64,000 bases of DNA, from contig CAVTFN010000005.1 of assembly GCA_963734065.1 (NCBI GenBank), positions 558,001-622,000 of the forward strand, read 5' to 3'. The notes beneath the pieces are model-generated. The model had not been told where the DNA came from, ran no database searches, and saw only the letters and a program-made list of their open reading frames with translations. The DNA comes from DATBLE01 sp963734065 (GTDB lineage Bacteria > Actinomycetota > Thermoleophilia > Gaiellales > Gaiellaceae). Within the stretch, counting starts at the first letter, position 1; each line of letters begins with the position of its first letter. Positions 1 to 8,778 of this stretch are shown here, piece by piece. Position numbers and translations under genes: made by a program.

Positions 1-20
1 GGTTTGTACTGCGACCGCCT

Positions 21-67
21 GCTTTGCAAGCCGGAGGTCGCCGGTTCGATCCCGGCACGCTCCACCA
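21..67 (+). tRNA. tRNA-Ala (TGC) 3' fragment, att-like
   Basis: Anticodon loop TTTGCAA (anticodon TGC), T-arm GCCGG-TTCGATC-CCGGC and an encoded CCA end are present. The sequence 5' of base 21 lacks a D-arm and breaks the anticodon stem, so only the 3' part of the tRNA is here. The same segment recurs at 36471-36517 with the same following terminator, the pattern expected for integrase attachment-site remnants. Confidence 0.7.
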
Positions 68-70
68 CTA

Positions 71-96
71 GAAAGCCCTGCTAACGCGGGGCTTTC
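71..96 (+). terminator. Rho-independent terminator after the tRNA-Ala fragment
   Basis: GAAAGCCC (71-78) pairs with GGGCTTTC (89-96). It is the same hairpin as the one after the second tRNA-Ala fragment at 36521-36546. Confidence 0.7.
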
Positions 97-97
97 T

Positions 98-430
98 GTT
101 CGTCGGGCACGGATTGCTCGACGGCCGCGAGGTCGCGGATTTCGTCGTTTGTGCCCATTCGTGCCCATTGAGCCCACTCGATCATCTGACGCTCAAGGTC
201 ACCTAAGCCCACGCGCATAGCAGCGTGTCGATGAGGAGGCCCGCCCCGAGCGGGCCTCCTCCTTCTTGCTCGCGTCGTGCGGCGCTATGAACCAGCACTC
301 GGACCATGGCCGGGGGCGGGCGACCTGACGAGACGAGTGAGCGGCTCGGGCGTCTCCCGCCGTGGCCGTCGGTCTTGGTAGGCGGCACCGGTATTGTCCC
401 TGCGCGGCAGGCCGACGAGGAGGAGTAGTA
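98..430. other. No gene seen; holds one terminator
   Basis: Apart from the hairpin at 233-261, no supported coding region is visible here. Two close copies of GTGCCCATT lie at 151-169, a word that also occurs in the repeat at 59.6 kb. The ribosome binding site GAGGAGGAG for the next gene sits at its right edge. Confidence 0.5.
233..261. terminator. Strong hairpin terminator
   Basis: A perfect 12-bp stem, 233-244 with 250-261, closes a 5-nt loop. The 3' side is pyrimidine rich (CCTTCTTG) rather than a pure T run. Confidence 0.65.
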
Positions 431-664
431 ATGCCGAAGGATCGTTGGTTGACGCTTGCCGCAGTCGTCGTCGGCGTCGCGCTGATCGTCGTTGCCGTCG
501 TGTACTGGGTCGAGCCTGCCCGCTCCCTGCCGGGCTTTTTTCCGGGTCACGAGTCCGGCTCCGACCATCACCACGCCAAGCACGGGATCGCTGCGTTCGT
601 CGTCGGGTTGGCGTGTCTCGCCTTCGCCTGGTTCCAGTCCGGGCCGAGGACGAAGACGAAGTGA
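431..664 (+). CDS. Small two-helix membrane protein upstream of uppP
   Basis: This is a 77-residue protein with two hydrophobic helices (about residues 8-26 and 53-70). A histidine-rich linker, GSDHHHAKHG, lies between them and might bind metal (inference). The ATG follows GAGGAGGAG closely. Its TGA overlaps the GTG start of the phosphatase gene by four bases (GTGA), so the two are probably translationally coupled. No function is recognised. Confidence 0.7.
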   Translation: MPKDRWLTLAAVVVGVALIVVAVVYWVEPARSLPGFFPGHESGSDHHHAKHGIAAFVVGLACLAFAWFQSGPRTKTK

Positions 665-1518
665 TCTCGTACTGGCAGGCGATCGTCCTCGGGCTGCTCC
701 AAGGATTCTCGGAACTCTTCCCGATCTCCAGTCTCGGCCACAGCGTGATCGTCGCCAATCTGCTCGGCTGGGACATCAAGCAGAACGACGACTTCTTTCT
801 CGTGTTCCTGGTCGGCACGCATTTCGCCACAGCGCTCGTATTGCTGGGGTTCTTCTGGGCTGACTGGGTGAGGATCGTGAAAGGTATCGGCCGCAGCCTC
901 CGCGACCGCCAGATCGCGCCTGACGACACCGACGCCAAGCTCGGCTGGCTGTTGGTCGTCGCAACGATTCCGGCAGGAATCCTTGGGTTACTCCTTGAGC
1001 ACAAGCTGCGGTCGGTGTTCACGTCGGCCGAGTCCGCCTCCATCTTCTTGATGCTGAACGGCCTGCTCCTGTACGGTGCCGAGCTGCTCCGTCGGCGAGC
1101 ACCCGTCGAGGAGCACGGCGACCCGGACGAGCGGATCGCCGAACGGGTCGGCTGGAAGGAGACGGCCGGAATCGGTTCCGCCCAGGCGCTCGCGCTGATC
1201 CCAGGCTTCTCGCGCTCCGGCGCGACCATGGCGGGCGGTTTGCTCGTCGGTCTCTCCAACGAGGACGCGGCTCGATTCGCCTTCTTGCTCGCCACCCCGA
1301 TCATCGCCGCCGCAGCCATTCTCAAGCTTCCCGATCTCTTGGGCTCAACCGGCGACGGCGTGCGCGGACAGACCCTCGTCGGCGCGCTGTGCGCAGCGGT
1401 AACGGCATACCTCTCAGTCCGCTTCCTGATGCGCTTCTTTCATACCAACCGGCTCACGCCATTCGCCATCTACTGCTTCTGCGCAGGACTGGCGATGACG
1501 ATCTATTTCGCTGTCTAG
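661..1518 (+). CDS. uppP: Undecaprenyl-diphosphatase, UppP/BacA family
   Basis: A 285-residue polytopic membrane protein. UppP releases phosphate from undecaprenyl diphosphate at the membrane to recycle the lipid carrier for cell-wall synthesis, and can give bacitracin resistance. Both family signatures are present: GFSELFPISSLGH near the N-terminus (canonical E-LPISS-GH) and PGFSRSGATMAGG in the second half (canonical PG-SRSG-T). The GTG start at 661 is chosen because it overlaps the upstream stop codon and places the first helix and motif at the usual distance. Length is normal for the family. Confidence 0.92.
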   Translation: MISYWQAIVLGLLQGFSELFPISSLGHSVIVANLLGWDIKQNDDFFLVFLVGTHFATALVLLGFFWADWVRIVKGIGRSLRDRQIAPDDTDAKLGWLLVVATIPAGILGLLLEHKLRSVFTSAESASIFLMLNGLLLYGAELLRRRAPVEEHGDPDERIAERVGWKETAGIGSAQALALIPGFSRSGATMAGGLLVGLSNEDAARFAFLLATPIIAAAAILKLPDLLGSTGDGVRGQTLVGALCAAVTAYLSVRFLMRFFHTNRLTPFAIYCFCAGLAMTIYFAV

Positions 1519-1593
1519 TCGTCGGAGAAACGGCTGTGCCCCGGTCTGGCCACCCTCCTGCTATAGGGGCGAAGAATGACGGACGGCTTCTGG

Positions 1594-1796
1594 CTATTTC
1601 GAGGATCTTCTGATGGCGCGGTGCAGTGATTCGGCTAGGAGGGCGAGCGCTGCGATTGGTAGGAGCCACCAGGCGTCAATGGCCTGTTGGGCGAGGAGAG
1701 CGCAGAGTCCGAAGGCGGCGGTAAGCCCGGCGGCGATGCGCCAGTCGTCGCCGAAGATGGACCTCCACCAGAATCGAGCAAAGGGCCTGATGCTTT

Positions 1797-1800
<4 letters not shown>
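1594..1800 (-). CDS. Small two-helix membrane protein coupled to the COG4280-type gene
   Basis: A 68-residue protein with two predicted helices (about 20-38 and 40-58) and a basic C-terminus (HRAIRRSSK). Its ATG overlaps the TGA of the preceding membrane gene as ATGA, so the two are coupled. The partner gene is truncated here, so this may be a leftover of a damaged operon. Function unknown. Confidence 0.65.
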
Positions 1801-2403
<603 letters not shown>

Positions 2404-2514
2404 GCACGTGGAGTCCGGGATGCGTGGTTCCCCTGATGCCCCGACTCCCGAGGGGCGAGACACTCATCCTCTAATGGGGCTCTAGGCGATGCCCCGGAAA
2501 AGTTAGGAGTGTTC

Positions 2515-2799
2515 ATGTTCACCTATCTCCAGCTGTTCAAGCTCACGCCGGTCGCGCGGGAGCACCTCGAGAAGGCCCCCGAGTACTTCGAGACGATCCA
2601 CAAGATCGTCGAGGCCGAGGGCGGCACTGTCGAGCGCTTCCTCGCTGTGATGGGCCCGTGGGAGTACTTCGCCATCATCGAGTATCCCGATCTCGAGGCC
2701 GCGTTCCGCGTCCTCGGCAAAATCGCGAAGCTCGAGGTGTTCGAGACCGAGACCTTCCCCGCGGAGGACGTCAAGGTCTTCCTGAAGGCGCTCGTCTAG
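2515..2799 (+). CDS. GYD-domain protein
   Basis: A 94-residue small alpha/beta protein resembling the GYD family (dimeric alpha-beta barrel fold). It has an N-terminal strand FTYLQLFKLTP, a helix over EAPEYFETI-type residues, the central AVMGPWEYFAIIEYPD in the position of the family's GQYD motif, and a C-terminal ETETF strand. The ATG at 2515 is preferred over the GTG at 2509 because AGGAG lies five bases before it. Function of the family is unknown. A strong terminator follows. Confidence 0.75.
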   Translation: MFTYLQLFKLTPVAREHLEKAPEYFETIHKIVEAEGGTVERFLAVMGPWEYFAIIEYPDLEAAFRVLGKIAKLEVFETETFPAEDVKVFLKALV

Positions 2800-2830
2800 C
2801 ACTAGCGCCAGCGCACGCTCCAGGAACGAC

Positions 2831-2854
2831 GGAGGCCGCCCTCTGGCGGCCTCC
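2831..2854 (+). terminator. Terminator after the GYD gene
   Basis: GGAGGCCGCC (2831-2840) pairs perfectly with GGCGGCCTCC (2845-2854) around a CTCT loop, followed by CCGTTT. Confidence 0.75.
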
Positions 2855-3070
2855 CCGTTTGTGCGGACCGGGTGAGGCCGTGCGGGTCGCGTTGCTAAGC
2901 AGGCGCTGCTCGCGAAAGAGGGGTTGACGGCGGGGATGAGCTCGCGGCTGCGGACGGGTGAGGTTCATGTCGCGGCTGCTGTGGCTTTTCCGGTACCGCT
3001 CGTACGGGAGCACACCGATGCGCGAGATTGTCACACACGTAACGATGTCTTTTTTCAACGGGACGGGAAC

Positions 3071-3556
3071 ATGGGAACCGAACTCTTCCTCGATCAGTCC
3101 CAGGACAAGAGGGTCTGGCGCTTCCTCGGCCATCTATTTCAGGTGATCCTCGTGATGATGCTCGGGATGTGCGTGCTCGGGGCGGCGTTCGGCGCGCTCC
3201 ACACCTTGCTCTTCGGGAGCGGCTACGCGGATGCCTGGCGCGATCACGTCACGCTGGCCGCCTTCGGGATGGCGTTCAACATGACCCTGCTGATGGTGCT
3301 CTGGATGCGCTACCAGGGCCACAGTTGGGAGCGGGGTTGGGAGATGGCGGTGGCGATGAATCTGCCCTTGCTGCCACTACTCGCGCTCCACTGGTTCGAC
3401 GCGATCCCGGGCAAGGGTGTCCTCGGATTGCAGATGATGCTCATGATTCCGGCGATGCTGGGGATAATGCTCTACCGCAGGGAGGAGTACAGCGCCCCTC
3501 ATCACCGGGTTGGACTTCTGGCCCGCAGCCGACGCTGGTTCGCGCCAGCGCGTTAA
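3071..3556 (+). CDS. Four-helix membrane protein, function unknown
   Basis: A 161-residue protein with four hydrophobic segments (about residues 20-45, 60-80, 92-107, 115-133), including FGMAFNMTLLMVLWMRYQGHSW. Relatives in actinobacteria are sometimes labelled FliP by automatic pipelines, but I see no FliP signature and no flagellar neighbours. The ATG at 3071 is the first that gives a compact N-terminus, though its ribosome binding site is weak. Confidence 0.7.
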   Translation: MGTELFLDQSQDKRVWRFLGHLFQVILVMMLGMCVLGAAFGALHTLLFGSGYADAWRDHVTLAAFGMAFNMTLLMVLWMRYQGHSWERGWEMAVAMNLPLLPLLALHWFDAIPGKGVLGLQMMLMIPAMLGIMLYRREEYSAPHHRVGLLARSRRWFAPAR

Positions 3557-3569
3557 CGAAGGGAGTGTC

Positions 3570-3695
3570 ATGCCTGTCTGGGCGTTGATTCTGCTCGTTG
3601 GGGGTTTTGTCGGGATGATCGGCGCTGCCCTCATCTGTGCGTTCGCGTACGAGTGCACGACGAAGCCGTTCCGGAAGTGGGAACCGCTGCAGTAG
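3570..3695 (+). CDS. Very small single-helix membrane protein
   Basis: A 41-residue protein: one hydrophobic helix (LILLVGGFVGMIGAALICAF) and a short basic tail. It starts 13 bases after the preceding stop, behind GAAGGGAG, so it likely shares a transcript with the four-helix protein. Function unknown. Confidence 0.6.
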   Translation: MPVWALILLVGGFVGMIGAALICAFAYECTTKPFRKWEPLQ

Positions 3696-3737
3696 CGGCA
3701 ACTCGGTTGCGTTCGGTCTAGCCGTCGCTTCTCGTTA

Positions 3738-3993
3738 CAGCCTTCTCGCCTGAGGCGACGCGGGAGTTGAGTGCGATCCTCGCCCCGGTCGAGCGAGCCC
3801 GGTAGCTGTGGCCGTAGGTGCGATCGATCTGCTCGACGCTGGTGCCCATCAGTCGGGCGAGTTCGAACCAGCGCGCCGGTGCGCTGATGCTCCCGCACCA
3901 GCGACGCGTTGCCGCCTCCGAGCCCACCACTGCACCGTCGTCTTAGGCTCGCCGAGCTCGCGGCCCGCCTGCGCCCACGAACAGCCGGCATCG
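3738..3993 (-). pseudogene. HTH fragment plus tyrosine-recombinase C-terminal remnant (copy 1)
   Basis: One minus frame gives a helix-turn-helix-like stretch (DAGCSWAQAGRELGEPKTTV). A second frame gives FELARLMGTSVEQIDRTYGH, the C-terminal end of actinobacterial phage-type integrases with the tyrosine that acts as nucleophile. No catalytic Arg-His part is present, so this is a decayed remnant. The segment is duplicated at 55555-55809, where an 835-bp cassette interrupts the continuation. Confidence 0.65.
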
Positions 3994-4013
3994 ATCAGTT
4001 CGAGCGCCCCACT

Positions 4014-4316
4014 TCATTTTCGCCGCGTCTTTCGCCACGCGATCAACTGGGGAACGGACACGGCGGCGAGGCCCACCCCGAGCACGAGTAGGACAACACC
4101 CAGGCCCGTGTTGCCGGCGCGGGCGATCACGACGCCGAGCCACAGCAAGATGACGCCGACAACGAACTGGACAGGCGTGCGAGGCAGCCAAAGCCGCTTC
4201 GAGGTCGTCGATGATGTGATCCGAACGATCGCGTCCGTAGGGGCTCCGATCACAGGATCAGGTGCCGATTCCCACGCGCTCTGGCCGGCGGGACCGTGGT
4301 TGACGAGTGCCTTCAT
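4014..4316 (-). CDS. Chimeric ORF: alcohol dehydrogenase N-terminus fused to a two-helix membrane protein
   Basis: An open 100-codon frame with a strong site (AAGGAGGAG) seven bases upstream of ATG. Residues 1-38 (MKALVNHGPAGQSAW...DAIVRITSSTT) match the start of zinc-dependent alcohol dehydrogenases, which would continue with CGTDLH. Instead the frame continues at residue 39 with a basic linker and two hydrophobic helices ending in AWRKTRRK. Everything after the junction is a membrane protein, and its last 90 bases recur at 56645-56734. Possibly a live fusion that borrowed the ADH start, possibly debris. Confidence 0.5.
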   Translation of the reverse strand: MKALVNHGPAGQSAWESAPDPVIGAPTDAIVRITSSTTSKRLWLPRTPVQFVVGVILLWLGVVIARAGNTGLGVVLLVLGVGLAAVSVPQLIAWRKTRRK

Positions 4317-4543
4317 GTGCTCCTCCTTAGTGTCCTGAGTGCTGCGAGCCAGCCGGGCGGCGGGGCGCTTCGGCGGGCAGGGGCTGCGGCTTCGACGATT
4401 CGCGTCGAGGCGCCGAGGACGAATGAGGCTCCGGCGAGCTCGCGGAACTGTCGGCTGGTGCTCGCGCGGGTCAGCTTCCAACATCCACGCTATCGCGTCG
4501 GAGAGGGCGCGCTTCCTCCCTCTCCGACCGATGGAGCAACGGA

Positions 4544-4993
4544 TCAGTTAGCTGGGATGACGGGGCACTCGAACAACTGGACGACGCCTTCGTCTGTGGC
4601 GCCACCGGGCCCAGGATCGTTGAGAGCGGCTTGCACCTCGGCGGCGCTGTCGAGAGTGTCGCTGCCGTTGCTGTCGTGGGCTGCGAGCGTGTCGGCGTAG
4701 CTGGTGCTGAAAGCTATCGCGTGCACCTGCCAGCGTCCGCCACGGAAGCCGGGATCACCTGGCGCTGCGGTCGCCACGCTTGCCGACTGGGCCGCCCCGA
4801 AGTTGTACAGCGTCTCGAAGCTGGCAAGCGGCGCCCCCGTTCCGGAGAAGTCGGTCGGGGTACCGACCGTGCGGTACAGCACACCGTTGACGTAGATCCC
4901 CAGGTGCGGCGGCCCGTTCCCGGCAACTGCGGTAGCCGCCACGGCGAACATCGCAGCGGCACCAACGGTAAGCACGAGCAGCATCCGTCTCAT
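4544..4993 (-). CDS. Secreted protein of unknown function
   Basis: A 149-residue protein with a clear signal peptide (MRRMLLVLTVGAAAMFAVAA, cleavage near AVAG). The mature part has no cysteine except one near the end (FECPVIPAN). The ATG at 4993 follows AGGAGG at good spacing, so it is preferred over in-frame upstream starts. The mature domain (YVNGVLYRTVGTPTDFSG, then VQLFECPVI) is not recognised. The upstream region is unusually AT-rich for this DNA, consistent with a promoter. Confidence 0.75.
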   Translation of the reverse strand: MRRMLLVLTVGAAAMFAVAATAVAGNGPPHLGIYVNGVLYRTVGTPTDFSGTGAPLASFETLYNFGAAQSASVATAAPGDPGFRGGRWQVHAIAFSTSYADTLAAHDSNGSDTLDSAAEVQAALNDPGPGGATDEGVVQLFECPVIPAN

Positions 4994-5466
4994 CGCTCTG
5001 CCTCCTATGTACATAGCTGACCGCGCTAGTCTCGCCATGACCCGCTTACACACGGGTTACAAAACAATGAACAAAGCCTTAACTCGCACACTGTGGATGC
5101 GATCCACGTCGTGGCTCGAACATCATCTCGTGAGCGTGGGCGCACTGCGACCGGCCTGCCGCTTGACGGCACGCGGGCGATCGTTACCGCGTGTCGACTG
5201 CCCCACTGGTGATGTCATACGTTGGTGAGGCACCGAGCACTCGTCCAGCACACAGCCGAGCACTGGGTTGTCCACGCCCGAACGCCCGGCTGCCACGGCG
5301 AATCGCTCGCCGACGCGCTCAGCGTGATCGAGGAATGGCAGTCCAGGCGCGAGGAATGGGAGACGACGCGAGGCTTCAACGCCTCAGTTCGTGTCGCCTG
5401 CCAGCCCACGCGTGCCGGTGATGCACATCGGTCACAACACTGGCCGCACCCGAAAGGAGAAGCAGG
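4994..5466. other. Intergenic region, no convincing gene
   Basis: An AT-rich island (about 5055-5090) lies upstream of the secreted-protein gene and may hold its promoter. The rest contains short open frames with no recognisable protein or ribosome binding site. Confidence 0.4.
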
Positions 5467-5793
5467 ATGGAACGCCTCGTAGTCATCGCACCCTTGAAGG
5501 CCGGTCAGGGGCCACGCGCAGCCGAGTTGATCGCAGCCGGCCCGCCGTTCGACCTGGCCGAAATAGGCATCGTGCGCCATAGCGTCCATCTTTCGGCCCG
5601 GGAGGTCATCTTCGTGTTCGACGGTCACGAAGTCGAGTGGATCGTCGAGGACCTGATCCACAAGCCATTCCAGTACGAGCTCCACAGCGCGTTCGATGCG
5701 TGGCGTCCGATCATTGACGGTTCACCTCGATACGCACACGAGCTGTTCAGCTGGAGGCGCAAGCTGCCGCGCCGCCCGCTGCCCCTTAAGTGA
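5467..5793 (+). CDS. Conserved small hypothetical protein (dimeric alpha-beta barrel-like)
   Basis: A 108-residue soluble protein starting behind AAAGGAGAAGCAGG. It begins with a strand (ERLVVIAPLK), a helix over PRAAELIAAGPPF, then strands (HSVHLSAREVIFVFDG) and a helix with EWIVEDLI, which resembles a ferredoxin-like or dimeric alpha-beta barrel fold. I do not recognise a functional family. It precedes a Usp gene by 16 bases. Confidence 0.65.
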   Translation: MERLVVIAPLKAGQGPRAAELIAAGPPFDLAEIGIVRHSVHLSAREVIFVFDGHEVEWIVEDLIHKPFQYELHSAFDAWRPIIDGSPRYAHELFSWRRKLPRRPLPLK

Positions 5794-5809
5794 TGACGGG
5801 TAGCGCGAG

Positions 5810-6025
5810 ATGAGCACCATCGTCGTCGGTGTCGATCACTCCGCGGGCGCAAAGGAGGCTCTGCGTTTCGCGCTCGAAGAGGCGAAGCTGCGTCAGGCGA
5901 CGCTTCGCGCCGTTCATGCCTGGCATTTCCGCTACGAGGGCTGGACGGGCATGGAGGCCGGCTTGCGCCCGATCGTCGTCGACGAGCTGCACGAGTTGCG
6001 GGACGCCGCAACCGCCGCCCGGGGA
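5810..6025 (+). pseudogene. Universal stress protein, truncated after the N-terminal 70 residues
   Basis: The frame opens with MSTIVVGVDHSAGAKEALRF, the canonical first strand and helix of UspA domains, and continues to about residue 70. The ATP-binding G-2x-G-9x-G region and the rest of the domain are absent. The sequence passes into unrelated DNA that leads to the tRNA-Val fragment at 6277, so the break is probably an integration or recombination boundary. Confidence 0.65.
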
Positions 6026-6276
6026 GGGACTCGCGAGTCTGGTCTTAAACCATCCTTCGACACGGGACCGGACGGCTGTCCCCATGCCTCTTTCAGCAAG
6101 CTCGCGCCTTGCCCAACAGACACTTGATCAGCCGATGAGGGCTCCGATCTGTGGCAACAATGGCAACGCTAGCTGTTCGTTCGCGTTCGCCTGCGTTCCG
6201 GTCATCGCGCAAAGAATCGCGGAACCACGCCATTTACCGAACGGCCGCGAACGGATGCGAACGTCTGCCGCGAATC

Positions 6277-6316
6277 GACAAGCTGGGGGTCACTGGTTCG
6301 AGCCCAGTACCGCCCA
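6277..6316 (+). tRNA. tRNA-Val (GAC) 3' fragment, att-like
   Basis: GACAAGC matches the anticodon and 3' anticodon stem of tRNA-Val, followed by T-arm ACTGG-TTCGAGC-CCAGT and acceptor strand ACCGCCC-A. No D-arm or 5' acceptor strand precedes it and CCA is not encoded. A hairpin terminator follows directly. Confidence 0.6.
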
Positions 6317-6320
6317 CTGG

Positions 6321-6347
6321 AAAAGGCCCCGCAAAACGGGGCCTTTT
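6321..6347 (+). terminator. Terminator after the tRNA-Val fragment
   Basis: AAAAGGCCCCG (6321-6331) pairs with CGGGGCCTTTT (6337-6347) and runs into TTTTT. Confidence 0.8.
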
Positions 6348-6445
6348 TCGTTTCGGGCCTGTGCTTTGGCCCCGCCGGGAGGCCGGGCTTGGAAAGGATC
6401 TGGAAAGCGTCGCAGTGTCCTACTACCCTTCGGCCGGTGGGCGCG

Positions 6446-6955
6446 ATGGCAGCCAGCCACCGACCGGCAACTGCATACCACGAGGCCGGACACGCTGTCA
6501 TCGCTGTAGTGGTCGGGCGCGGCATCGAGCGGGTGACGATCGTCCCTGACATGGAATTGTTCGCCATAGGCGCGACGACCTACCGGGGCAGGCTCGACAT
6601 CAACGACGCAAACGCCGTGGACAGACACGCGGTCGTGTCCTTCGCAGGGCCGCTGGCCGAGGCTCGGTTCGAACCGAAGACGATCGACTGGGAGGCTGAC
6701 GACGACTACGCCTACGCGGCGTGCTACGTCTCCGGGATCACTGACCCGGCCGCCTTCGTCGTACACAGCGAGCCCGGGGACCTGCCGGAGGCGATCGAGC
6801 GAGCAGGAGCCGAGCAGCGGATGCGCGGGTTGGTCGAGCGTGCAGAAGACCTAGTCGAGAAGCACTGGTCCCAGGTCGAGACTGTCGCTCATGCTCTCCT
6901 CGAAGCCAACACACTGGAGGGCGATGAAGTCGAGCGACTCATCGATCACGCTTGA
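6446..6955 (+). CDS. Stand-alone M41-like (HEXXH) metallopeptidase-domain protein
   Basis: A 169-residue protein opening with TAYHEAGHAVIAVVVGRGIE, the zinc-binding helix of the FtsH/M41 peptidase family. No AAA ATPase domain or membrane helix accompanies it. A distal acidic zinc ligand could lie in the DDDYAYAACYVSG region. ATG 6446 is preferred; a TTG at 6389 would add 19 unconserved residues. Actinobacteria carry similar short M41-like proteins of unknown role. Confidence 0.7.
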   Translation: MAASHRPATAYHEAGHAVIAVVVGRGIERVTIVPDMELFAIGATTYRGRLDINDANAVDRHAVVSFAGPLAEARFEPKTIDWEADDDYAYAACYVSGITDPAAFVVHSEPGDLPEAIERAGAEQRMRGLVERAEDLVEKHWSQVETVAHALLEANTLEGDEVERLIDHA

Positions 6956-6998
6956 TGGCCAGCAGAGCGGCCCGCGTAGACCGCGCCCGTGACGGCGG

Positions 6999-7689
6999 CT
7001 AGCCTGGGGCTGGTTTGGCGCGTTGCATCGCCCGCTTCACCGCCGCTCCGAGTTCGCTTTCACTGGGGGAAGTGAGCCGCTCGACCGCCTCCGGGATCTC
7101 CTCGAACGCGCTGCGCGGCCGGTCCTCTCGCCGGTAGGACAGCACCGTAACGGTGTCGTCCTTGGCAGAAACGGCCACGAGACGCGCCCGCTGGGCGAAG
7201 CCGCGCCACCCCCGAACACCAACGGCTCGGTAGACAGAAAAGATCGGCTCCTGGTCGGTCTTCGCCCATGGGCCCTCCGACTTCTCGTACCGTCCTTCGC
7301 CGAAGTGCTCGTCGCGGATGACGCCCTCTTTGTCGACGAAGTAGGAGCGCCGGCCAGTAGTGGTTGTCGAAGGCGCTCCAGATCGCGTAGTCGTTGTCGA
7401 TCGCGACCGGGTAGTCGATCCGGCGCACCTCAATCGCCTTGCGTACGGCGTCAATTTCGTGCTCGAACCCGAACTCCGGCGTGTGGACGCCGATCACGAC
7501 CAGGCCATCTTCCCGGTAGGCCTTCGACCACGCGCGGACGTACGGCTCCTGCCGCAGCCAGTTGATGCACGTCAGCGTCCAGAAGTTCACGAGGACGACC
7601 TGGCCGCGGAGTTCGGCGGGGCCGAGTGGCTCAGAATTGAGCCACTCGGTCGCCCCGTCGAACGAGGGTAGGTGGAGATCGCCGGACAC
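6999..7689 (-). pseudogene. Thioredoxin-like/CdiI-like chimera with a frameshift
   Basis: The first part (GTG at 7689) is a DipZ-type thioredoxin domain with the family's FWTLTCINWLR active-site region and GVHTPEFGFEHE. At about 7350 one extra C shifts the frame; the other frame continues YFVDKEGVIRDEHFGEGRYE as expected. After about residue 120 the thioredoxin ends and a different domain follows (VYRAVGVRGWRGFAQ, then SELGAAVKRAM) that resembles CdiI-type immunity proteins. The join looks like recombination; the shift may be real or a sequencing indel. Confidence 0.6.
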
Positions 7690-7956
7690 AGACGTGTGGG
7701 CCGTGAGTCAGCGGACTGACTAGCACGGACGGCTGATCGGGATGATCGCCGAGCGCGACTTGCCAGCCACGCGGACGCCGGTTTACAGAAAGAGCTTGCG
7801 CAACCGGCCGATGCAGCTGATGCAGCGCTGATTAGTCAATAGGGCAGGACAGCTCAGCCGGTCGTTCGAAATGCGTTGATTGCTGACCGGATTTCGATTC
7901 TGCGCGGCTTCCACGAGAAGACTGTGTGTGGGCTCGTCGCCGTTGACAGCGCTGTC

Positions 7957-8778
7957 TCACATCTCGGTCGTGAACATGCCGCCCGGCGACGGCGCTGCGA
8001 TCGCGTCCGGCAGGTCGGACTGGAGTTGCACTGGAACGAGGAGGACGGGTAAGCGCGAGCGCGCGAGGGTTTCTTGGACGACGGGCGCGCGCGCGGACGC
8101 GAGCTCCTGCGACCAGCCGAGAGCGATCAGATCGCAACCACTCTCCGCAGCCACAAGCGGGATGATCTCGCCGATTCGGCCGACCCGGGTTTCGAGCCGA
8201 ACCGTCTCGATACCCCAGGCGCAGTAGCGACGGACGAATTCGGCCACCCAGGCGGCCTGCTCGTGCTGCGGCTGGTCGGTGAAGGCGGGAATCGATTCCT
8301 CGTCGTGGATATGGAGCGCCACCACGTCGATTCCTGCTTCGCCGGCCGGCTCGAAAAGCCAGAGCGGCGCCAACGAGGACGAGAACAAACCCTCGATCGG
8401 GACGAGCACACGCCGGAACGCCGCAGGTGGATCTGCGTCGGGCGGCACGATCATGATCGGCTTGGGCAGGACGCTGGCAATGGCCGAGGCGGTGCCCCCG
8501 AGCGGCCTGCGCCCGGAGGGCGTTCCGCGCGCACCGATCGCGAGTGCGACGACCTCGCTTGCCCCGCCGACCTCGACGAGGCGCTCGACAACAGGCCCAG
8601 TGGTCGTCTGCAGCTGGATGCCGGCGGCCTCAGCTGTATTGCGTGCGGTGCGTCCGCCGTCCGTCTGCACATGCACAGCCTCGACTTCGGCCCCGAGCAG
8701 GGAGGCGAACGTACTCGCAGCTGCGAGCAAGGACTTGCCTGCGAGGCTGTTGTCCAGAGCTGCGACGACCTTCTTCAT
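7957..8778 (-). CDS. Tandem universal stress protein (two UspA domains)
   Basis: A 273-residue protein. The N-terminal UspA domain (VVAALDNSLAGKSLLAAA) has a degenerate nucleotide loop (GARGTPSGRRPLGG); the second domain begins at about residue 120 (RRVLVPIEG). The ATG at 8778 overlaps the TGA of the HAD-GH65 gene (ATGA), and GGAGGTGAC lies just before it. Coupling to a disaccharide phosphorylase suggests a role in carbon or osmotic stress, which is an inference. Confidence 0.85.
   Translation of the reverse strand: MKKVVAALDNSLAGKSLLAAASTFASLLGAEVEAVHVQTDGGRTARNTAEAAGIQLQTTTGPVVERLVEVGGASEVVALAIGARGTPSGRRPLGGTASAIASVLPKPIMIVPPDADPPAAFRRVLVPIEGLFSSSLAPLWLFEPAGEAGIDVVALHIHDEESIPAFTDQPQHEQAAWVAEFVRRYCAWGIETVRLETRVGRIGEIIPLVAAESGCDLIALGWSQELASARAPVVQETLARSRLPVLLVPVQLQSDLPDAIAAPSPGGMFTTEM

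Noticed and set aside
21..67. Complete tRNA-Ala cut by the window edge
   Set aside because: Bases 1-20 should contain the D-arm and the 5' anticodon stem but do not pair or match; only the 3' part is present.
3071..3556. Flagellar protein FliP
   Set aside because: No FliP sequence signature and no flagellar genes nearby.
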